Shown here piece after piece: positions 25,025-30,077 of a DNA stretch of 30,077 bases. Below the pieces are notes generated by a model. It did no database searches, had not been told where the DNA came from, and was given only the letters and a program-made list of their open reading frames with translations. The translations under genes were made by a program, and so were the position numbers. This stretch comes from SZAS-79 sp038319115. GTDB lineage: Bacteria > Pseudomonadota > Gammaproteobacteria > Burkholderiales > SG8-39. The stretch is taken from positions 1 to 30,077 of the forward strand of contig JBBQCV010000019.1 of NCBI GenBank assembly GCA_038319115.1, read 5' to 3'. How positions within the stretch are numbered: position 1 is the first letter of the stretch; each line of letters opens with the position of its first letter.

Positions 25025-25549
25025 ATGCAAAAATTCGTTCGCCTGGTCGAGCGGGTGGCCCATGGCGCAGGCTACGCCGCATCGCTCGTGCTGCTCGCCA
25101 TCGTGGTGCTCACGATGGTCGAAGTCGTCTCGCGCTACGTCCTCAACAACCCGCTGATCCTGAGCGATGAGCTTGGCGGCTACGCGATGGTGGCCATAGG
25201 TTTTCTTGGCCTGGCCTACTCGGCGGCCGAAAAAAGCCATATCCGCATCACGTTCGTGGTCGAGCGCATCCCCCCGCGCGCGGCCGGATTCATCCGGGTG
25301 GCGACACTGGTGCTTGCGCTCGCGTTCGTTGCGGTCGCGGCATGGGTGAGCTGGAAGTTCATCGGCGATTCGTTCACCCGCAACATGCGCTCGAACTCGC
25401 TCCTCATGACCCCGCTCAAGTGGCCGCAGATGGCGCTGCCGGTGGGCTTCACGCTGTTCGCGCTGGTGATCCTCGGCCAGCTCGCGCGCGCCATCGGCGA
25501 CCTCCGGGCCGGGCGGCCGGCGGACGAGTTCGGCGGCGAGGAGTTCTGA
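25025..25549 (+). CDS. TRAP transporter small membrane subunit (DctQ)
   Basis: 174-residue DctQ-type protein with four membrane helices. The typical motif sits after helix 1: VEVVSRYVLNNPLILSDELGGYAMVAIGFLGLAYS, with the RY, P and E residues of the family. LMTPLKWPQMALPVGFTLFALVILGQLARAI forms the last helix region. It lies 28 nt after the receptor gene and 1 nt before DctM. The GGGGGAGG at 25005-25012 is somewhat far from the ATG, so translation may rely partly on coupling. Confidence 0.91.
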   Translation: MQKFVRLVERVAHGAGYAASLVLLAIVVLTMVEVVSRYVLNNPLILSDELGGYAMVAIGFLGLAYSAAEKSHIRITFVVERIPPRAAGFIRVATLVLALAFVAVAAWVSWKFIGDSFTRNMRSNSLLMTPLKWPQMALPVGFTLFALVILGQLARAIGDLRAGRPADEFGGEEF

Positions 25550-25550
25550 C

Positions 25551-26861
25551 GTGGGCGCCGCCGGCCTGAGCCCCGAGATCGTCACCGTCCTGCTCATGGG
25601 CGGGTTGTTCGTGCTGCTCGCCCTGGGCACCGAAATCGGCGTCGCCATGGGACTGGTGGCCTGCGCGGGGCTGGTGTTTGTCGTCGACAAGCCGCTGGTG
25701 CAGATGGCATGGACGGCGTGGGAGTCGCTCAATTCGTTCACGCTGCTGGCCATGCCGCTGTTTATCTTCATGGGGGCGGTGTTTTCCGGCAGCGGCGCCG
25801 TGAACCTGCTGTTCGCTGCGCTGGAGAAATGGCTCGGTTGGCTGCCTGGCGGCCTCGCCTCGGTGGTGATCGCAGCCAACGGCGTGTTCGGGGCGATCTC
25901 CGGCTCGAGCGTTGCCGCGGCCGCCACCTTCAGCATGATCGCCTACCCCGAAATGGAAAAGCGCCGCTACGACCCGAAGCTCTCGCTCGGTGCGATCGCG
26001 GTCGGCGGCACGCTCAGCGTGCTGGTGCCGCCCAGCCTGATCCTGATCGTCTACGGTTCGTGGGAAAACGTCTCGGTGGCGCGCCTGTTCGCCGCGGCGA
26101 TGATCCCCGGGCTGCTGCTGATGGTGCTCCTCATGCTGACGGTGGTGGTGATGGTCAAGCTGCGTCCCGAGCTTGCCCCGCGCGCCGCGCCCTCGACCTG
26201 GGGCGAGCGCATGGTCGCGATCAAGGACATGCTGCCATGGCTGGTGGTGATCCTCACGGTCATGGGCTCGATCTTCGGCGGCCTCATGACGCCCACCGAA
26301 GCCTCCGCGCTGGGCGCGATCCTGTCGCTGGGAATTGCGTGGTATTACGGCGCCCTGAGCTACGCCATGGTGCGCAAAGCACTGCTGTCGGCGGTGAAGG
26401 TCACGGCCATGATCGCCTTCATCATCTTCGCCGCGCGCCTGTTGTCGTTCGTGTTCCAGGACATCGGCGCCACCGCCAAGTTGTCCTCGGCGGTGCTGGG
26501 GATGGACCTCGGCAAGTACGGCACCATGCTCGCCATCGTGATCCTGTACCTCATCCTCGGCATGTTTTTCGATTCGATGGCGATGATGCTGCTTACGCTG
26601 TCGTTCGTGATGCCGGTGATCGTCAAGCTCGGCTACGACCCGATCTGGTGGGGCGTCACCTTCGTCCTGCTGGCCGAAATCGGGCTGGTCACGCCGCCTT
26701 TCGGGCTCAACCTGTTCACCATCCATGGGGTGCTGCCGCGTTTTTCGGTCATGTATATCGCGCGGGCTTCGCTGCCTTTCCTGGCGGTGATGATCCTCAT
26801 GGTGTGGATCCTGATCTTTTTTCCCGAGCTCGCGCTGTGGCTGCCGCGGCTCCTGTACTGA
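25551..26861 (+). CDS. TRAP transporter large permease (DctM)
   Basis: 436-residue DctM-type permease with about 11-12 helices. Family segments seen: NSFTLLAMPLFIFMGAVFSGSG, NGVFGAISGSSVAAAATFSMIAYPEM, GGTLSVLVPPSLILIVYG and the C-terminal GLVTPPFGLNLFTIHG. It uses a sodium gradient in known members. The GTG at 25551 follows the DctQ stop by 1 nt, with GAGGAG 7 nt upstream inside DctQ. With the receptor and DctQ it completes the transporter; all three parts are intact. Confidence 0.94.
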   Translation: MGAAGLSPEIVTVLLMGGLFVLLALGTEIGVAMGLVACAGLVFVVDKPLVQMAWTAWESLNSFTLLAMPLFIFMGAVFSGSGAVNLLFAALEKWLGWLPGGLASVVIAANGVFGAISGSSVAAAATFSMIAYPEMEKRRYDPKLSLGAIAVGGTLSVLVPPSLILIVYGSWENVSVARLFAAAMIPGLLLMVLLMLTVVVMVKLRPELAPRAAPSTWGERMVAIKDMLPWLVVILTVMGSIFGGLMTPTEASALGAILSLGIAWYYGALSYAMVRKALLSAVKVTAMIAFIIFAARLLSFVFQDIGATAKLSSAVLGMDLGKYGTMLAIVILYLILGMFFDSMAMMLLTLSFVMPVIVKLGYDPIWWGVTFVLLAEIGLVTPPFGLNLFTIHGVLPRFSVMYIARASLPFLAVMILMVWILIFFPELALWLPRLLY

Positions 26862-26881
26862 CCTGACACCGGAGGCAACGC

Positions 26882-28258
26882 ATGGCGACCCACATCCGAT
26901 GCGGCAAGCTCTTCACCGGCAGTGAAGACGCCGCGCGAAGCAACCAGGTGCTGGTGTGCGATGACGCAGGCCGCATCACCTATGCCGGCCCCGCGCAGTC
27001 CGCGCCTCGTCCCATCCCGACCGACACGCAGCTCGATTATGGCGACCTGTTCGTCATGCCCGGGCTGCACGACGTGCACACGCACCTGGCCTACGGCAAC
27101 GCCAAGACCGAAGAGGACATCGACCTCTACCAGCCGATGGAATTCCGCTCCATCCGCGGCCTGTTCTTTGCGCAAAAGTGCCTGGCGGCGGGCTACACCT
27201 CGATCTGCTCGCCAGGCGATTCCGGGCAGATTTCGCTGTCGGTGCGCAACGCGATCAACTTCGGCCTGTTCGAGGGGCCGCGCGTCACGGCGGCGGGGCG
27301 CTACCTCACCACGCGCCAAGGGCTGACTGACTGGTACCCCACGTGGATCGGCGTGCCGGACACGTCGATCGGCAAGCTGGTGACTTCGCGCGACGAGTCG
27401 ATCGAGGAGATCCGCGTGCAGTCCAAGAACGGCGTCGACTGCATCAAGGTCGCGCTCGACGGCGTGCAGCGCCGCCCCGACGGGGAGTACATCGCCGCGT
27501 TCACCCAGCAGGAAATCACCGACATCGTGACCGAGTCTCACCGCCAGGGCCGCAAGGTGGTGGTGCACGCGCGCGGCAGGGAGGCCACTCTGTACGCCGC
27601 TCGCGCCGGGGTGGACCTGATCTTCCATGCCTTCTACCTCGACCAGGAATGCATCGACGCGATGCTCGAATCCGGCAGCGCCATCGGCCCCACGCTGACT
27701 TTCCCGCGCAATATCGTCGACTTCACCCGTCCGAGCGAACCGGCTTACCTCAAGGGGCGCATCGGCGACGTGCAGCGCGAATACGAGACCGCTTGCGCCA
27801 ACCTGCGCCGCGCACGCGAAGCGGGCATCCCGATGATGACCGGAACCGATTCGGGCTTTGCGGTGACGCCCTATGGCGAGTGGCACGCGCGCGAGATCGA
27901 GATCTTCGTCAACGACCTGGGCTTCACGCCGGCGCAGGCGCTGCGCGCCGCCACTTCGGTGACGGCGGGCTTCATGGCGCGGGGCGAATCGCTCGGGGTG
28001 CTCGAGGCTGGCCGCGCGGCCGATTTCATCGTCGTCGCCGGCTCGCCGCTGGAGGACGTCGCCATCCTCCAGGACAAGGCCCGCATCCGCCACGTCCACC
28101 TCGGCGGCAAGCGCATCGCCCTGCCATCGCGGGACTACGACCCCTACAAGGTCACCGACATTGCCTGGACCAACTGGAACGACCTGTACACGCAGGAACG
28201 CGTGACCGAACTCGGCATCCTGCCGGCGCGCAAGGCTTCCGCGGCGCTACCCGCCTGA
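26882..28258 (+). CDS. Amidohydrolase, imidazolonepropionase/prolidase-like
   Basis: 458-residue metal-dependent hydrolase of the amidohydrolase superfamily. Metal motifs are DVHTH (His66, His68), CIKVALDG with Lys189 as probable carboxylated bridge, VVHAR (~221), IFHAFYLD (~241) and the Asp in TGTDSGF (~322). This set points to a binuclear subgroup with imidazolonepropionase, prolidase or aryldialkylphosphatase relatives. The end of the family fold (LGVLEAGRAADFIVVAGSPLEDVA) is complete, followed by an extra ~55-residue tail. No signal peptide, so cytosolic. GGAGG lies 6 nt before the ATG, 20 nt after DctM. It probably opens an amide or lactam ring in the imported compound or its hydroxylated product. 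Distinct from the TRZ/ATZ protein at the other end of the window. Confidence 0.89.
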   Translation: MATHIRCGKLFTGSEDAARSNQVLVCDDAGRITYAGPAQSAPRPIPTDTQLDYGDLFVMPGLHDVHTHLAYGNAKTEEDIDLYQPMEFRSIRGLFFAQKCLAAGYTSICSPGDSGQISLSVRNAINFGLFEGPRVTAAGRYLTTRQGLTDWYPTWIGVPDTSIGKLVTSRDESIEEIRVQSKNGVDCIKVALDGVQRRPDGEYIAAFTQQEITDIVTESHRQGRKVVVHARGREATLYAARAGVDLIFHAFYLDQECIDAMLESGSAIGPTLTFPRNIVDFTRPSEPAYLKGRIGDVQREYETACANLRRAREAGIPMMTGTDSGFAVTPYGEWHAREIEIFVNDLGFTPAQALRAATSVTAGFMARGESLGVLEAGRAADFIVVAGSPLEDVAILQDKARIRHVHLGGKRIALPSRDYDPYKVTDIAWTNWNDLYTQERVTELGILPARKASAALPA

Positions 28259-28275
28259 AAAACGAAGGACTCACC

Positions 28276-28815
28276 ATGACCATTGCACGCCACCCCATGC
28301 CTGCCGACGTCGCCGCGCTAACGCTCGACGAAATCGCGCACAAGTACGTCGCGCGTTTTCGCGACCGCAAGGCCGACTGGGCTGCTTTCGAGGACGCCAG
28401 GATCGAGGGCTTCAAGCGCGCGCAGCACCGCTTCATCGGCGCCGGCGGCTCGGGCAAGCACGGCGATACGGCCGCGATCCCGCCGCGCGCATTTACGCTC
28501 AGCATCATGTACGTCGAGCCCGGGCAGGGCAACGCCGCCCACACGCACGAGGTGGAGGAGATCTTTTTCGTGTTGCAGGGTTACCTCACCGCGTTCGTGC
28601 AGGACGAATCGGGCCGCAGGATCGACATCCGGCTGGGCCCGTGGGAGTGCATCGCCTGCCCGCCCGGGGTGATCCACGGCTACATCAACGACAGCCTCGA
28701 GCCGGTGTATTTCCAGGTCATGCTCGGCAAGGGTCGCCCGGAGGCGATGGGTTACGCGGACGACGATCTCTACAAGCGCCGCGACGCGCACCTGTCGGAC
28801 CCAGAGCCCCGCTGA
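28276..28815 (+). CDS. Cupin-domain protein
   Basis: 179 residues. The N-terminal ~75 form a helical extension with no recognised motif. Then comes a single cupin barrel: motif 1 NAAHTHEVEEIFFVLQG with the HxH...E metal ligands, motif 2 CPPGVIHGYIN with the last His. It probably binds one Fe, Mn or Zn. It may be a dioxygenase, isomerase or ligand-binding protein; nothing decides between these. GAAGGA lies about 7 nt before the ATG, 17 nt after the amidohydrolase gene, so it is the last gene of the operon. A bidirectional terminator follows. Confidence 0.88.
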   Translation: MTIARHPMPADVAALTLDEIAHKYVARFRDRKADWAAFEDARIEGFKRAQHRFIGAGGSGKHGDTAAIPPRAFTLSIMYVEPGQGNAAHTHEVEEIFFVLQGYLTAFVQDESGRRIDIRLGPWECIACPPGVIHGYINDSLEPVYFQVMLGKGRPEAMGYADDDLYKRRDAHLSDPEPR

Positions 28816-28832
28816 TGTACTGATACCGGCAC

Positions 28833-28869
28833 AAAATTCCCCGCAGAGCCAAGACCGGCGCGGGGTTTT
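28833..28869. terminator. Bidirectional Rho-independent terminator
   Basis: CCCCGC (28839-28844) pairs with GCGGGG (28860-28865) around a 15-nt loop. AAAA (28833-28836) lies upstream and TTTT (28866-28869) downstream, extending the stem after a 2-nt bulge. It lies between the convergent cupin and carbonic anhydrase genes, so it can stop transcription from both sides. Confidence 0.7.
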
Positions 28870-28890
28870 GGAAAAAAAGTCTCGAAATCG

Positions 28891-29508
28891 TCAGCCCGGA
28901 ACGTCGAAAAAATCCACCAGCCCGGTCTCGAGCGAGTACTCCGCCCCGACGACCATGAGGCCGTTTTCGCGGATCTCCTCTTCGAGCATCGGCGCGCCGT
29001 TCCTCAGGTGGCTGGTCGATACGCGGATGTTGGCGCGCACGGCTTCATGTACCAGCATGTCGTGGCGCAGGGGCGGCTTGGCGGCCACGAGCTTGCTGAC
29101 CGCGGGCCGGATGCGGCTGACGATCGAACGCAGGTTGCGCGAGCGGGCGGCCGTAGGGCGGCGCAGCTCCTCGAGCGTGGCGAGGATCGCGCCGCACTGC
29201 GAATGGCCGAGCACGACGACGAGGCGTACGTGATACCTCTCCGCCGCGAATTCGACGCTGCCGATCTGGGAGGGCGCCACGATGTTGCCGGCGACGCGGA
29301 TCACGAAGAGGTCGCCGAGACCCTGGTCGAAGACGATCTCTGCCGGCACGCGCGAGTCGGAGCAGCCGAGGATGATCGCGAAGGGCTCCTGCGCGGCGGC
29401 CACTTCCCGGCGCCGGCTGCGGCTCGCGGCTTCGTCCTCGCGCTGCTCGGCGACGAAACGGCGGTTGCCTTCGCGCAGTCTTTCGAGGGCTTCGAGGGCG
29501 GGGATCAT
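28891..29508 (-). CDS. Beta-class carbonic anhydrase
   Basis: 205-residue beta-carbonic anhydrase (reversible CO2 hydration, cytosol). Zinc ligands Cys49, His102 and Cys105 lie in CSDSRVP and GHSQCGA, and the Asp51-Arg53 dyad is present. The family N-terminus (ALERLREGNRRFV) and GDLFVIRVAGNIV are typical. The ATG at 29508 overlaps the TGA of the upstream rhodanese gene (ATGA), so the two are translationally coupled. A longer in-frame reading to 29703 would lie inside the rhodanese gene and adds no family sequence. Could supply bicarbonate for carboxylation or use it to buffer cytosolic pH. Confidence 0.94.
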   Translation of the reverse strand: MIPALEALERLREGNRRFVAEQREDEAASRSRRREVAAAQEPFAIILGCSDSRVPAEIVFDQGLGDLFVIRVAGNIVAPSQIGSVEFAAERYHVRLVVVLGHSQCGAILATLEELRRPTAARSRNLRSIVSRIRPAVSKLVAAKPPLRHDMLVHEAVRANIRVSTSHLRNGAPMLEEEIRENGLMVVGAEYSLETGLVDFFDVPG

Positions 29509-30077
29509 GCGGGCGGCCCGGGGCGCTTCGGCACTACGCCGCCAGCCGTAGCGGTACGCCCGGTTTCCTCCCCGGGCGTGACGATGACTGAATCGTCGCG
29601 GTTCCCCCATTCGCCCCACGAGGAAACGTAATTTCGCACCCTCGGATAGCCGAGCGACTTGAGCGCAATGAAAGTGCTGGCCGAGCGATAGCCGCCCTGG
29701 CATACGGGGATCACAGTCTTGTCGGGCGTGACGCCGCGGGATTCGTAGAGCGCGCGGATCTCGTCCGCGGGCCGGAAAGCCCCGTCGGAGCCGATGTGCT
29801 CGCGCCAGAAAACATGCACCGCGCCGGGAATCGTGCCGGCGCGGCGGGCGCGCTTCTCGGTGCCGTGATATTCGGAGTCCCGGCGCACGTCGACGATCAC
29901 GGATTCGCTCGAGCCGATAGCGTCATGCACGTCGAAGCGCGTTGCCAGCAGGTCGAGGTTGGCCGTGCCGCGGAAAGGTGGGGCGGTAGGCGGCGCCGTG
30001 GCCGGATCGACCGGCGGCGGGGCTTCGGTGAGCCGCACGAGCTTGTGGCCGGCCGAGGTCCACGCGCGTACGCCGCC
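29505..30077 (-). CDS. Rhodanese-type sulfurtransferase (partial, right edge)
   Basis: The open frame continues to the right edge without a stop. The first 13 visible codons read GGVRAWTSAGHKL, the usual end of a first rhodanese domain, so this is probably a tandem-domain thiosulfate sulfurtransferase with its N-terminal domain outside the window. A GTG at 30038 is not a credible start. After a Pro/Ala-rich linker comes a full second domain: VIVDVRRDSEYHG, IPGAVHVFW, and active loop CQGGYRSA with the Cys codon at 29700-29702. YVSSWGEWGNRDD is near the C-terminus, followed by a Gly/Thr-rich tail. It overlaps the carbonic anhydrase start by 4 nt. Confidence 0.88.
   Translation of the reverse strand, partial: GGVRAWTSAGHKLVRLTEAPPPVDPATAPPTAPPFRGTANLDLLATRFDVHDAIGSSESVIVDVRRDSEYHGTEKRARRAGTIPGAVHVFWREHIGSDGAFRPADEIRALYESRGVTPDKTVIPVCQGGYRSASTFIALKSLGYPRVRNYVSSWGEWGNRDDSVIVTPGEETGRTATAGGVVPKRPGPPA

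Overview
This is a GC-rich window with densely packed genes and no rRNA, tRNA, phage or CRISPR array. Codon bias, abundant solute-binding-protein transporters (two ABC, one TRAP), a YqjD/YqjE/YqjK-type gene set and a proteobacterial-style repeat suggest a soil or water betaproteobacterium, Burkholderiales-like. This placement is an inference from gene content, not from a marker gene.

Layout. (1) 1-2269, minus: a response regulator with REC, HD-GYP and a very long Ala/Glu/Arg coiled coil, cut by the left edge. (2) 2390-6439: a nitrogen-compound module, with a minus-strand pair (a ureohydrolase-like protein and a TRZ/ATZ-type amidohydrolase), two RidA-family paralogues facing each other, and a DUF1028 protein. 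(3) 5780-11995, plus: the DUF1028 gene leads a dipeptide-type ABC importer (binding protein, two permeases, one fused double ATPase). A near-consensus sigma-54 promoter precedes it. (4) 12137-13516: a second near-consensus sigma-54 promoter, a 25-residue membrane microprotein and a YqjD/YqjE/YqjK-like operon, closed by a clear terminator. (5) 13682-19133: a sugar-type ABC importer with a Tat-type binding-protein leader, followed by an M20 amidohydrolase. (6) 19134-20037: a gene-poor scar holding a 23-bp inverted repeat, a cluster of hairpins and the C-terminal remnant of an Lhr-type helicase. (7) 20038-21261, minus: a hybrid histidine kinase whose phospho-acceptor His is Arg. (8) 21533-28815, plus: an orphan molybdenum hydroxylase large subunit, a complete TRAP transporter, a second amidohydrolase and a cupin. 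A bidirectional terminator follows. (9) 28891-30077, minus: a rhodanese (cut by the right edge) overlapping a beta-carbonic anhydrase.

Taken together, the window looks like an accessory catabolic region. Three uptake systems are each paired with hydrolases for amide, guanidino or heterocyclic compounds, and nitrogen- or stress-type sigma-54 control is likely at two points. Substrates cannot be assigned from sequence alone. The least explained items are the His-less kinase, the ureohydrolase with an altered metal motif, the sigma-54-driven microprotein operon, and the hairpin-rich scar.
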